From: JABWAJ01 sp038323375
GTDB lineage: Bacteria; Bacteroidota; Bacteroidia; Chitinophagales; Saprospiraceae
Assembly: GCA_038323375.1 (NCBI GenBank)
Contig: JBBQGV010000019.1
Span: forward strand, 7,285 to 71,284
Direction of reading: 5' to 3'
DNA length: 64,000 nucleotides
Shown: one piece after another, positions 33,352 to 42,534 of the stretch
How the letters are laid out: each line of letters opens with the position of its first letter
Position numbering within the stretch: position 1 is the first letter of the stretch
Made by a program: the position numbers and the translations under genes
The notes under the pieces: model-generated
Seen by the model: the letters and a program-made list of their open reading frames with translations, nothing else
Told to the model about the DNA's origin: nothing
Databases searched by the model: none

Positions 33352-35817
33352 ATGGACTTTTTAGTCCTTGCCTACGAAAGCGACGGCGACCCGCTCTGGA
33401 GCCAAACCATTGACGGCTATGGCTATTTCGATGCTGCCGGCCATATCTACCGCCGTTCTTCCACCTTATTGGCCGTGGATGGCGTAGTGCAACAAGACCT
33501 GAATACCTGGAAATTGGGCCAGCAATATATTACCATGAGCACCGGTGTGCTGTCAGGAGGGCTGACAACTGCCGGCAGCGTTGACCTCGATGAAATTCGA
33601 GATATTGTCAACGACTCGGATAACAACATTTATGTGACGGGGTATGTGGACAACGGTGCCACCAAGCGCGATATCGTCACCGTGAAGCTCAACGAAGATT
33701 TTAGCCTCGCGTGGAGCCGTACCTACAACGGAAGCTCTAACCTCGACGACGAACCGCATGCGCTGATGGTGGACGAAGCCACCGGCAACGTCTATGTGGC
33801 CGGATTTACCACTAAAACGGGCGAAGGCAAAAACATTGCCGTCCTCAAATACAATTCCTCCGGCACGCTGCACTGGGGCAACAGCCGCAACGGGCAGGTG
33901 GATGTGGACGACGAAGCTTTTGACATAGCCATTGACACCTCCGGCCAAATCATTTTGGGCGGGTACCTGACAGAAGAAGGCAACAAAGATTATTTTGTGG
34001 AAATCCTGAACAGCTCAGGCGCCTCGCAGTGGATTGAGCGCTTCAACGGCGTACACAACCTCGACGACCTGGGCAAAAAACTCGTGGTGGAAACCTCGAG
34101 CCGCATCAGCCTGACGGGCAAAACCGCGACCCCGGATGGCGATACCTACACCACCGTGCGCTACACGCCCAAGAGTATTTTGATCCCGCCGGATGAGGAA
34201 GAAGCTTCCAGCGCACTGTATTTCACCGAAAACCGGGGGCAGTTGTTGGATACGGAGGGAGATGCTGTGCCGGAGATTAAGTTTTACAGCGACCCGCAGT
34301 CGCCCGCCCTGTTTTTTCAAGAAGAAGGGTTTAGCTTGGTCACGGCGATCATGGACGGCGACACGGCCACCAACGACACCCTGCACCGGGTAGATGTACG
34401 GTTCCGCCAAAGCAAAGGCGCGGATCGGATTTATGCCCTTGAGCCGCGCACGGATTTTCACAACTACTACCTCGGCCACATCCCCGAAGGCCGCGAAAAA
34501 GTAGGCTTGTACGAACGACTCATCCACACCGACGCATCCACGGGCATAGACCTCCAATTACAGCAACAACGCGGGCCGCAAGTACTACTTCGTGGTGTGT
34601 TTGGAGGAGATGATTCCGATCGGATTAACGAAATAGTCATCAATAAAAGTACAGGGCATTTTTATCTGACTGGCCGAACACAAAGCGAAGGTTATTCTTC
34701 TACTATGCCCAATTGTAGCCCGCCAACAGATGGCGGCTTCCCAAGTTGCATTCCTGAAGGAGGAGGTAGTCATTTTCCCTTTGTAGGGGGCGAAATAAAT
34801 TCGGATATTTTCATTGCTGAATTCAATCCTGAGAACGAATTGGTTTGGACAACCTTTCTCGGCGGCGAAGCAGAAGATATGATTTCTGATCACACGCAGT
34901 CCAGTATCGCCATCAATTATTTACAAAATCCCAATGAAATTGCTATTATTGGCACAACCCACGATTTTCAGAGTGATGAGTTTCCAGAAAATCCTGGAGG
35001 AGAATACTTTCAGGGAACAACGGGAGCCAAGCAATTTATTGCCGTCTTCGAATCGCGAGAACTAAGCTGGCTATTCGCTATAGGGTGCATGGAAGGGTCG
35101 GGGGTAATTAATGGATATACAGGCGAAGGCGTAGCATATTCTCCTGATGGGGAATTGTTTGCAGTAGGGTTTACAGAGTGCGAGCCACAGGACGACAATG
35201 ATTGGTGTACGGCTCCCGCTGATAACACTTTTCCAATTTGCCCTCCTTCCTCTTCCGCTTTTTTCTTTCAGGATTTTACAATTGGCAACCCCCAACCGGC
35301 GAACCATGGACAAGAAGATGCCTATATTTCGGGCTTTTCAACGGAGAGGGCACTTTTCTATTCTACTTTTTTAGGTGGCGATCAATTTGAGTATCCGGTA
35401 GCGACAGCTTTCGGGAATACCGCCCGAACTTTGTATATTGTAGGCAATACAGGGAGTAATAGCACATCTATGCAGTTAGGCAGTGTAGGTGAGTATCTTC
35501 AAACTCAGGGGGGCAGAAATGGATTCATTGCAAGGTTAGATATGCCACTTTCAGTCAATGCCGAAGAGGTGATTTCAAAGCAGGAGGAGCATTTCAAATT
35601 ATTTCCTAACCCATCTACTGACCAGTTAAAGATTGAGTTGCCTCGTCCGGCGTTGCCGGGAATGCGTATCCTGTTCTACGATGTTCTTGGACAATTGATC
35701 GGTTCCCGGGCTTTCCCGCCGTATAGCTTGACAACGGAAATGGATGTCTCCCACCTGCCTGCCGGAGTTTATACGATAGTGGTGGGTAATAGGGCTCAAT
35801 TGTTCATAAAACAATAA
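33352..35817 (+). CDS. SBBP beta-propeller protein with T9SS sorting domain, 3' part
   Basis: Continuation, in the same frame, of the fragment above; the first ATG after the TAG stop gives 821 residues without a signal peptide, so this part alone could not be exported. Domains: SBBP-type blades (NIYVTGYVDNGATKRDIVTV, NVYVAGFTTKTGEGKNIAVL, about 90-270), then an ENRGQ domain (ALYFTENRGQLLDTEGDAVP, about 285-400) that typically sits before such propellers, a second blade set (FLGGEAEDM, AVGFTECEP), and a type A sorting domain (LFPNPSTDQLKIEL, near 745) at the end. With a single codon change at 33283 and one base near 32826 the gene would encode about 1000 residues of intact cell-surface protein. 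Confidence 0.82.
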   Translation: MDFLVLAYESDGDPLWSQTIDGYGYFDAAGHIYRRSSTLLAVDGVVQQDLNTWKLGQQYITMSTGVLSGGLTTAGSVDLDEIRDIVNDSDNNIYVTGYVDNGATKRDIVTVKLNEDFSLAWSRTYNGSSNLDDEPHALMVDEATGNVYVAGFTTKTGEGKNIAVLKYNSSGTLHWGNSRNGQVDVDDEAFDIAIDTSGQIILGGYLTEEGNKDYFVEILNSSGASQWIERFNGVHNLDDLGKKLVVETSSRISLTGKTATPDGDTYTTVRYTPKSILIPPDEEEASSALYFTENRGQLLDTEGDAVPEIKFYSDPQSPALFFQEEGFSLVTAIMDGDTATNDTLHRVDVRFRQSKGADRIYALEPRTDFHNYYLGHIPEGREKVGLYERLIHTDASTGIDLQLQQQRGPQVLLRGVFGGDDSDRINEIVINKSTGHFYLTGRTQSEGYSSTMPNCSPPTDGGFPSCIPEGGGSHFPFVGGEINSDIFIAEFNPENELVWTTFLGGEAEDMISDHTQSSIAINYLQNPNEIAIIGTTHDFQSDEFPENPGGEYFQGTTGAKQFIAVFESRELSWLFAIGCMEGSGVINGYTGEGVAYSPDGELFAVGFTECEPQDDNDWCTAPADNTFPICPPSSSAFFFQDFTIGNPQPANHGQEDAYISGFSTERALFYSTFLGGDQFEYPVATAFGNTARTLYIVGNTGSNSTSMQLGSVGEYLQTQGGRNGFIARLDMPLSVNAEEVISKQEEHFKLFPNPSTDQLKIELPRPALPGMRILFYDVLGQLIGSRAFPPYSLTTEMDVSHLPAGVYTIVVGNRAQLFIKQ

Positions 35818-35829
35818 ATCTGCCTGCCA

Positions 35830-36923
35830 TGAATATAAAAACGATGTCTTATACGACTGGATTGGCGCTGTTTTTCCATTGCAGTTCATTATCCGGGCAG
35901 TCGCCCGTAGTGGTTGGCGCAGAAATAGATAAAATGGAAATAACCCCGGGGGACGTGCTGACATCAATATAAAACTTTTTACCCGATATGCGCCCAAGGA
36001 CAGTGTTTTCATTGACTGGGGCGATGGCACGATCAATTTGCGTTATAATTTTTCTCCATTTTACTGGCCTGAAATGGACATATATGCGATTGTGATTTAT
36101 GCCTATCACTACTACGATGCTCTGGGCTATTACACCCTCGAATTGATAGAGCGCAACATCGCCGATAGCGTTCTAAATATAGAAAATTCGGGAGAAAAAG
36201 CCATGATTCTCCGAGACACCATCCTCATTCCTTCCCTTGATCAGCCATTTATTTATTTAAATGCGTATTCGATGATGCCAGTAGTCAATACTTTTTCAGA
36301 GCTTTTTTGGGAGCAGGAAGAGTGGGAAGAAAATAACGGAACCCAGATATTTAAACAGCAATGCCACTGCGTCCACCCCCAGTTTGGGTATTTGGAATAT
36401 TCATTAGAACCCTTTCCTGCCGAAGGAGCTGAACCTTTACCAGCGACCAGCAGTGTTCACATCGAACCCATTTCATTTAATGAATGCCTGTTAGTCTGGG
36501 ATAAACCCATAGCGCCCGGGCGCTATGGGTTCGGACTGAAAACCCGGCAGTTCATGCGGGATTTGCAAAATCCTACGGATACGACACTCTTGGCCACAAC
36601 GCTTCGTGCCGTGATCATAGACCTTGATTCTACCATGACATTGACGTTAGCAAGCATGCCGGGGGTTGACGGCCTCTTCAGCCTCTACCCCAACCCAGCC
36701 TCCGACCTCCTCCACCTTCAACTCGGCGGCTTCCACACCTCCGTTCAAGTTCGCATTTTTAATGCCCTGGGGGCAGGAAATGTACGAAATGCAGGTAGAT
36801 GCAACCCTACAAGTCGAAACCCTGCGTATCCCGGTAGCGGCCTGGCCGACAGGGGTGTATAGTGTGCAAATACAATCGGGCGGGAGGGTGCTGACGCGGC
36901 AGGTGGCGGTGCAGCGGAGGTGA
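35830..36923 (+). pseudogene. PKD-like T9SS cargo gene with two G-run frameshifts
   Basis: ATG 35830 opens MNIKTMSYTTGLALFFHCSS..., a signal-peptide-like leader, and stops at 35970. The downstream frame, with a PKD-like VFIDWGDGT motif, is joined by adding one G to the G5 run at 35949-35953. The long middle frame (TTG 36038 to 36862) then reads past the sorting domain start (LYPNPASDLLHLQL) into nonsense; removing one G from the G5 run at 36769-36773 restores QEMYEMQVDATLQVETLRI...GVYSVQIQSGG, a normal type A sorting-domain end at 36923. Restored length is about 364 residues. No other function is recognisable. It follows the SBBP gene by 12 bases. Confidence 0.75.
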
Positions 36924-36962
36924 TAAGTAGTGACCGGGTCACTCCGAAGTCACCCGGGCACG

Positions 36963-37778
36963 CTACCCACCCGGCACCCGGTTCTTCCGCAGCAAAATGC
37001 GCTCATACAGCGTCGGAAACAGCCGCGCCACCGCATCCATCAGGCGCGCATCGTTGCCGATAAGTACCCGATTTTTTTTGTTTTGAATGCCTCGGATGAT
37101 GGTTTTTGCGGCATCCGCAGCAGTAGTCCCGGCGATTCTTTCAAAATTGGAAGCAAACTTATCTTTTGCAGGACTGGCCTCGCCAGGGATATTCCTGATA
37201 ATCCCGGTCTTCACGCCGCCCGGATGCACACAGATGACCGTGACCGGCGAGCCGTGCAATTCCTGCCGCAGGGTTTCGGTGAAGCCCCGCACCCCGAATT
37301 TGGTGGTGGAATAGGCCCCTTGTCCGCCGTAGCCGATGATGCCGAAAATGCTGGAAATGTTGACCACAGCAGCTTCCGGCCTCGCCTTCAGGTGGGGCAA
37401 AAAAGCCAGGGTGCCGTAGATGACGCCCCAAAGGTTGACGCGAATGACCCGCTCGAATTCCTCCATCGGCGTGTTGACTATGCTGCGGCGCTCCATCGCG
37501 ATGCCCGCATTGTTGATGACCACGTCCACTTGCCCGTACTGCGCTACGACGGCCTCCGCGAAACCGAACACCGCCGCCCGGTCGCCCACATCAAACGTGG
37601 CGGCCATGCCTTTTCCCCCTGCCGCTTCCACGGCCTGAAGGGTTTGCGCCAGCATTTCTCCGTTCCAGTCGTTGAGCGCAACCTTAGCGCCCAACGCCGA
37701 CAATTGCAGCGCTAATTCGCGCCCCATGCCCGACCCTGCGCCGGTGATGACCACCACTTTGTCCTGAAAAGATTCCAT
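36963..37778 (-). CDS. Short-chain dehydrogenase/reductase
   Basis: A 271-residue NAD(P)-dependent oxidoreductase. Cofactor motif VVVITGAGSGMGRELAL (about 8-24), Asp in LNDWNG after strand 2, NNAGIAM (about 88-94), the catalytic Ser in VVNISSIFG, and YSTTKFGV (YxxxK, Tyr about 155). The extended C-terminus is typical of classical SDRs acting on hydrophobic alcohols or carbonyls; the substrate is unknown. Convergent with the broken PKD-like gene and divergent from iscS. Confidence 0.93.
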   Translation of the reverse strand: MESFQDKVVVITGAGSGMGRELALQLSALGAKVALNDWNGEMLAQTLQAVEAAGGKGMAATFDVGDRAAVFGFAEAVVAQYGQVDVVINNAGIAMERRSIVNTPMEEFERVIRVNLWGVIYGTLAFLPHLKARPEAAVVNISSIFGIIGYGGQGAYSTTKFGVRGFTETLRQELHGSPVTVICVHPGGVKTGIIRNIPGEASPAKDKFASNFERIAGTTAADAAKTIIRGIQNKKNRVLIGNDARLMDAVARLFPTLYERILLRKNRVPGG

Positions 37779-37971
37779 TTCCGTTGTGTTTTATGTATAC
37801 CGGCATCAGATCCCTAAAAGACCTGCCTGACACTTATTGGCTAATACGTTGATGCTGCAAGATAATTCAATCGCGGACATTGAACAGAGGTTTCAAAAAT
37901 AAGTGCGCCTATTTTGCAGCAAAATCTGCCCACATTTTTTTTTCAAGCAAACATTTTTTAACCAAAAACGT

Positions 37972-37979
37972 TATCTTTG
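37972..37979 (+). promoter_or_regulatory. -7 box of the isc operon
   Basis: TATCTTTG, an exact TAnnTTTG match 54 bases before the iscS ATG. The region upstream is T- and A-rich; no clear TTG at the ideal spacing. Confidence 0.55.
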
Positions 37980-37997
37980 TGACACATTAACAAGCTT

Positions 37998-38010
37998 TAG
38001 ATTAAATCTA
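37998..38010 (+). promoter_or_regulatory. Candidate operator upstream of iscS
   Basis: Perfect 13-base palindrome tagatt a aatcta, placed about 18 bases after the -7 box, where a repressor would block transcription. Rrf2-family Fe-S regulators control isc genes in many bacteria; assignment to one here is inference. Confidence 0.4.
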
Positions 38011-38032
38011 AATAAACAATACCGAACCAGCG

Positions 38033-39253
38033 ATGGAAAAACGATTGATCTACTTAGACAATAACGCAACGACCCCAACCGACCCCCGTGTGGTGGATAC
38101 GATGCTGCCTTATTTTTTTCAGCATCATGGCAATGCCGCCAGCCGCAGCCACCCTTTTGGCTGGGTAGCGGAAGAAGCTGTGGATTATGCCCGCGAACAG
38201 GTTGCTGCACTGCTTGACGTAGATTCGAAGGAAATCATCTTTACTTCCGGCGCAACGGAATCGGATAACTTGGCGCTTAAAGGCGTTTTTGAGATGTATG
38301 GCCGCAAAGGCAACCACATCATCACGACGAAAACGGAACACAAAGCGGTGCTGGATTCCTGTACCCGCATTGAAAAAATGGGCGGCGAAGTCACTTATAT
38401 CAATGTAAAGGAAGATGGCCTCGTTGACCTCGCGGAGCTGGAAGCCGCCATCAAACCAACGACCATTTTAGTGTCAATCATGTGGGCCAACAACGAAACC
38501 GGCGTCATCCAGGATATGAAAGCCATCGGCCAGATTTGTGAAAAACACGGGGTGCTGCTGATGAGCGACGCGACTCAGGCCGTTGGAAAAATTCCGGTAC
38601 ACCCGAAAGAAGTGGGCGTACACCTGTTGGCTTTTACTGCGCACAAAATGTACGGCCCTAAAGGCATTGGCGCATTGTACGTTTGCCGCAAAAACCCGCG
38701 CGTAAAAGTAACCGCTCAGATGGACGGTGGCGGACACGAACGCGGCATGCGCTCGGGCACGCTGAATGTTCCCGGCATCGTGGGCTTGGGAAAAGCTGCT
38801 GAAATTGCGAAAAATGAAATGGCTCAGGATGCGGAACGACTCAGCCGCCTGCGCGATAAATTAGAAATAGCCCTACGGGGCAACTTAGAGGAAGTCTACA
38901 TCAACGGCAACACGGAACACCGCATGCCGCACGTCACCAATCTCTCTTTCAAACACGTGGAAGGCGAAGGGCTGATGATGACTTTTAACCAGAACATTGC
39001 CGTTTCTTCGGGTTCGGCCTGTACTTCAGCTTCTTTAGAGCCTTCTTACGTACTGGTAGCGCTCGGTTTGGGCGATGACCTGGCGCATTCTTCTATTCGT
39101 TTCAGCCTTGGCCGCTTCACGACGGAAGAAGAGGTGGATTTTGCCGTTCAGGCGATTACTGCCGGAGTGAACCACATGCGCGACCTAAGCCCGATTTGGG
39201 AAATGTACAAAGAAGGCATTGATGTGAACTCCATTGTTTGGGAATCGCATTAA
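38033..39253 (+). CDS. iscS: Cysteine desulfurase
   Basis: PLP enzyme that releases sulfur from cysteine as a persulfide for Fe-S cluster assembly, cytoplasmic. The 406-residue protein begins MEKRLIYLDNNATTPTDPRV, the class signature. It has FTSGATESDNLALKG, the PLP-binding Lys in AFTAHKMYGPKGIGAL (about 207), and the sulfur-accepting Cys in SSGSACTSASLEP (about 329). First gene of an iscS-iscU-iscA unit; hscA, hscB and fdx are not in the window, a reduced arrangement common in Bacteroidota. Confidence 0.97.
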   Translation: MEKRLIYLDNNATTPTDPRVVDTMLPYFFQHHGNAASRSHPFGWVAEEAVDYAREQVAALLDVDSKEIIFTSGATESDNLALKGVFEMYGRKGNHIITTKTEHKAVLDSCTRIEKMGGEVTYINVKEDGLVDLAELEAAIKPTTILVSIMWANNETGVIQDMKAIGQICEKHGVLLMSDATQAVGKIPVHPKEVGVHLLAFTAHKMYGPKGIGALYVCRKNPRVKVTAQMDGGGHERGMRSGTLNVPGIVGLGKAAEIAKNEMAQDAERLSRLRDKLEIALRGNLEEVYINGNTEHRMPHVTNLSFKHVEGEGLMMTFNQNIAVSSGSACTSASLEPSYVLVALGLGDDLAHSSIRFSLGRFTTEEEVDFAVQAITAGVNHMRDLSPIWEMYKEGIDVNSIVWESH

Positions 39254-39306
39254 GGTTTAATTTTTGAACAATACTCTTTTGCTCATTTTTGAAAAACAAT
39301 AGCGTC

Positions 39307-39726
39307 ATGGCTTATTCAGATAAAGTACTCGAACACTTCAAGCACCCGCGCAATGTGGGTACGTTGGACAAAAACAACAAAAACGTAGGTACAGGCCTCG
39401 TTGGCGCGCCTGAATGCGGCGACGTCATGCGCCTCCAGATCGAAGTGGATCCGGCTACGCAAACCATTGTGGATGCCAAGTTCAAAACGTTTGGCTGCGG
39501 TTCGGCCATCGCGTCTTCGTCTTTGGCAACAGAATGGCTCAAAGGCAAAACCATTGGCGAAGCGATCCAGATCAGCAACATGGACATCGTGGAAGAATTG
39601 GCCCTTCCGCCTGTAAAAATCCACTGCTCGGTGTTGGCAGAAGATGCCATTAAAGGTGCCATCAAAGACTATCGTGAAAAGAACGGTTTGACGGTTAGCG
39701 CAGATCAGGCAGCGGTTACAGTGTAA
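39307..39726 (+). CDS. iscU: Fe-S cluster assembly scaffold protein
   Basis: A 139-residue scaffold on which [2Fe-2S] clusters are built with sulfur from IscS. ATG 39307 (MAYSDKVLEHFKHPRNVG) is the family start. The three ligand cysteines are in GAPECGDVM, KTFGCGSAIASSS and VKIHCSVLAEDA, the first with the conserved Asp. ALPPVKIHC retains the LPPVK site that the HscA chaperone binds, so an HscA/DnaK-type partner is expected elsewhere. Located 53 bases after iscS. Confidence 0.97.
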   Translation: MAYSDKVLEHFKHPRNVGTLDKNNKNVGTGLVGAPECGDVMRLQIEVDPATQTIVDAKFKTFGCGSAIASSSLATEWLKGKTIGEAIQISNMDIVEELALPPVKIHCSVLAEDAIKGAIKDYREKNGLTVSADQAAVTV

Positions 39727-39739
39727 TAAGAGGCAAAAG

Positions 39740-39797
39740 GCAAGTTGGCAAAAGGCAATGACATCGTAGTCATTGAGTTTGCATTTTGCCAACTTGC
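39740..39797. repeat. Hairpin-forming repeat between iscU and iscA
   Basis: gcaagttggcaaaa (39740-39753) pairs with ttttgccaacttgc (39784-39797), with an inner aatgac/gtcatt pair. The flanks repeat the words (ggcaaaaggc, gtttgccaacttgt). It could attenuate iscA relative to iscU, or be a small inserted element related in wording to the one at 41360-41521. Confidence 0.6.
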
Positions 39798-39857
39798 GAG
39801 TTTGCCAACTTGTCCCTTGACATCATCTAATCTCTAACATCTCATATCTTCAACGTC

Positions 39858-40184
39858 ATGTTATTCGTAGCAGACAGCGCCAAAGAAAAAATCCTGGACA
39901 TCAAAAAGAGCGGCTCCCTCAGCGAAGATTACTTCGTGCGGGTTTCGGTCACCAGTGGTGGGTGTTCAGGTCTTTCCTACAAAATGGATTTTGACAACGA
40001 GTCGAAACCCAACGACCAGGTGTTTGAAGACAACGGAACCAAAGTGGTCACCGACCTGAAAAGTTTCCTGTATCTTTTCAATTCCACGCTTGAATTTTCC
40101 GGCGGCCTCAACGGGAAAGGGTTCGTTTTCAACAACCCCAATGCAGCGCGGACTTGTGGTTGCGGGGAAAGTTTCGCCGTATAA
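39858..40184 (+). CDS. iscA: HesB/IscA family Fe-S assembly protein
   Basis: A 108-residue A-type carrier that accepts and hands on Fe-S clusters. The three conserved cysteines appear in SGGCSGLSYKM (about Cys 35) and TCGCGESF near the C-terminus (CxC pair at about 102 and 104). ATG start 39858. Third gene of the isc unit, separated from iscU by a hairpin-bearing spacer of 131 bases. The stop abuts the stop of the convergent DUF4837 gene with no gap. Confidence 0.93.
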   Translation: MLFVADSAKEKILDIKKSGSLSEDYFVRVSVTSGGCSGLSYKMDFDNESKPNDQVFEDNGTKVVTDLKSFLYLFNSTLEFSGGLNGKGFVFNNPNAARTCGCGESFAV

Positions 40185-41273
40185 CTAATATTTCACGCCG
40201 GAAATAATAAGTTCCAACTGCTGCATATAATTGCGCTTGTCTTTTCCGGGCGCGTGCAGGAAAGCGTCAATAAACAATAAATCTTTCTTGTCGGGATTGT
40301 AAATCAGGTAGCTGATGAACGAGCCCCCCATGTAGTCGTTGACGATCTCCCAGATGCCCCGCGCTTCCAGCACATAATTATTATTTATGGTTCTGGCCGA
40401 AACATACATCGGCAGGTCAATATCGTTGATGCGCATGTAGGTATTGGCTTCAGACGTTGAAACGTACTTCCTGCCGATGCTGTCGCGAATGGCTTTGATG
40501 CCCGCTTTGCTAAGTTGCTGTTTATCGGTGTAAGGCACCCGGCGCAGGATCAGGTTGCTGCTGACCGCATCCGTTTCCATCCGCATCCAGATCACTTCAC
40601 CGTCGCTCACCGCCTGAAAATATTTTCGGGGGATGCGCAGTTCGGCATCCATTTTATTTTTCACTTCGTCCATCAACGCCCGGTTCACTTCGTCGCCAAA
40701 AAATGCAGTGGCTTCGATCCGCTCACGGTTGTCTTTGTCCAAGCGTTTGGCGGCAGCCGGGAAATTATTTTTGATGGCTTCGATCAGTTCGTCATCGGAA
40801 TGCGCGTATTGGTAAATCAACACCTGGTTTTTGGCCCATTTGTTGCGACCGACCAAAGAGCTCATTTTTTTGTCTGTTTTGGCCAACTGCACTTTTTCTT
40901 CCCCAATATCGCTCCGGATGAGTTGGCTCACCGGCGAATCTGCTTCATTCAGGTTGCCGACGATGAGGTAATGCTTCAATTGTTTTCGGAGGGGTTCGCT
41001 ATTCAGGTCTTCTACCGAAAAAAATCTAAGGTCATAGATCGGTTCCGGTGTGGGCAGGATCGGATAAGCCGCCGAATAATAATAACGGATGGTGTCTCCA
41101 ACCGGTCCATCCCAGATGCGCTTGTCGGTAACCACCACTACTTCATTGATTTTGCCGTACGCAGTGGGAACGATCCCAATACTTCTTTTAGCATCATCCG
41201 AGCAGGCGGATGCTAAAAACAGGAGAAAAAAAATCAGGGCTGACGCCGGTGAAAAACGAGTTTTACGATTCAT
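40185..41273 (-). CDS. DUF4837 family lipoprotein
   Basis: About 362 residues. ATG 41273 (MNRKTRFSPASALIFFLLF) places a lipobox ending in Cys (LASAC) after the hydrophobic leader; the frame runs 39 codons further upstream but without a plausible leader. The body (VVVVTDKRIWDGPVGDTIRY, VLIYQYAHSDDELI, RIPRKYFQ, GIWEIVNDYMGGSFISY) matches DUF4837, a Bacteroidota-specific family of unknown function. It is probably attached to the envelope. It is convergent with iscA. Confidence 0.85.
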   Translation of the reverse strand: MNRKTRFSPASALIFFLLFLASACSDDAKRSIGIVPTAYGKINEVVVVTDKRIWDGPVGDTIRYYYSAAYPILPTPEPIYDLRFFSVEDLNSEPLRKQLKHYLIVGNLNEADSPVSQLIRSDIGEEKVQLAKTDKKMSSLVGRNKWAKNQVLIYQYAHSDDELIEAIKNNFPAAAKRLDKDNRERIEATAFFGDEVNRALMDEVKNKMDAELRIPRKYFQAVSDGEVIWMRMETDAVSSNLILRRVPYTDKQQLSKAGIKAIRDSIGRKYVSTSEANTYMRINDIDLPMYVSARTINNNYVLEARGIWEIVNDYMGGSFISYLIYNPDKKDLLFIDAFLHAPGKDKRNYMQQLELIISGVKY

Positions 41274-41359
41274 TGACGCATATCTTTTTAAGACTTGAAG
41301 GTAGTGCATTTGTATCAAAACAGATGCGTTTTGCAGGGGTTTTGGCGCATGGGAATGGA

Positions 41360-41521
41360 AGAGGGTGTCCTCATAAGAGGCAAAAAGCAAAGGACAAAAG
41401 GCAAATAGTTGGAGAATCCTTCAAATTGATCGTCAAATCACAAAAAAACTGATCAATTTGAAAGATAATCGAAACTAAATTGCCCTTTGTCCTTTGTCCC
41501 TTGCCTTTTGAGACACCCTCT
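41360..41521. repeat. 162-bp imperfect palindromic element
   Basis: Ends agagggtgtc (41360-41369) and gacaccctct (41512-41521) are perfect inverted repeats. Moving inward, gcaaaggacaaaaggcaa faces ttgccctttgtcctttg, and the centre holds tcaaattgatc / gatcaatttga. No reading frame. Looks like a MITE or REP-type element; it fills most of the gap between the DUF4837 and MoxR genes. Confidence 0.7.
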
Positions 41522-41562
41522 AATGGATAGAAATTGCTTCTTAACCGTTTTCTGTCCGGTAT

Positions 41563-42534
41563 CTAAAACAAGCCCCTGATAATGGCTTCTTCGGTTATGC
41601 CTTCTGCCTCAGCTTTATAGTTGCGCACGATGCGGTGGCGCAGCACGTAATTGGCAATTTCCTGCACGTCTTCGATGTCCGGAGAATATTTTCCGCGAAT
41701 GGCGGCATGGCATTTTGCGCCAAGCACCAAATACTGCGACGCGCGCGGGCCTGCACCCCAGGTTATGTATTCGTTTACTTTTGCGGTTGCTCTGGCTGTA
41801 CCCGGACGCGTTTTGCTCGTCAGGTTAACGGCGTATTCCAGTACGTTGTCGGACACCGGAATTTTGCGTACTAACTGTTGAAAGTGAAGGATTTCCAGCG
41901 AAGTAACCACGTGGCGCAGTTGGTAATCCTGGATGCCCGTTGTTCCTTTCACAATCCGGATTTCTTCTTCGTAAGAAGGATAATCCAAAGGGATATTGAA
42001 CATAAAACGGTCAAGTTGCGCCTCCGGAAGGGGATACGTACCTTCCTGTTCGATCGGGTTTTGCGTAGCGAGTACAAAAAACGGTGCCGGCAACTGGTGG
42101 CGCTCGCCGCTCACGGTCACCGAGCGTTCCTGCATCGCTTCCAGCAGTGCAGCCTGGGTTTTGGGGGGCGTCCGGTTGATCTCATCCGCCAATACGATAT
42201 TGGCAAAAATTGGCCCCCGATTGAACCGGAAATGGCGATCTTCGCCCAAAATTTCCGAACCCGTAATGTCTGTCGGCATCAGGTCGGGCGTAAACTGGAT
42301 GCGTTTAAAATCAAGCTCCAATACATCTGAAATGGTGCTGACCAAAAGTGTTTTTGCCAATCCGGGTACGCCAACCAACAGGCTATGTCCGTTGCTGAAC
42401 AAGGAAATAATGACCGCTTTGACGACTTCGTCCTGTCCGACAATGACTTTTCCGATTTCTTTTCGCAGGTCTTTGAAAGAAGCCGCCATGGCGTCTACCG
42501 CTTCCACATCTGATTTGTAACTGATCTGGGACAT
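41563..42534 (-). CDS. MoxR-family AAA+ ATPase
   Basis: A 323-residue cytoplasmic chaperone-like ATPase. ATG 42534 (MSQISYKSDVEAVDAM) is preferred over more distal starts that add a non-conserved tail. Walker A-like GVPGLAKTLL (about 59-68), Walker B NIVLADEINRTPP, sensor 1 ATQNPIEQEGTYPLPEAQLDR and a C-terminal lid (YLVLGAKCHAAIRGKYSPD). MoxR proteins usually work with VWA-domain and DUF58 partners in metal insertion or stress responses, but these partners are not adjacent here. It is transcribed alone. Confidence 0.93.
   Translation of the reverse strand: MSQISYKSDVEAVDAMAASFKDLRKEIGKVIVGQDEVVKAVIISLFSNGHSLLVGVPGLAKTLLVSTISDVLELDFKRIQFTPDLMPTDITGSEILGEDRHFRFNRGPIFANIVLADEINRTPPKTQAALLEAMQERSVTVSGERHQLPAPFFVLATQNPIEQEGTYPLPEAQLDRFMFNIPLDYPSYEEEIRIVKGTTGIQDYQLRHVVTSLEILHFQQLVRKIPVSDNVLEYAVNLTSKTRPGTARATAKVNEYITWGAGPRASQYLVLGAKCHAAIRGKYSPDIEDVQEIANYVLRHRIVRNYKAEAEGITEEAIIRGLF

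Noticed and set aside
36930..37715. 261-residue plus-strand frame opposite the SDR gene
   Set aside because: Shadow of a GC-rich SDR gene with all catalytic motifs on the other strand.
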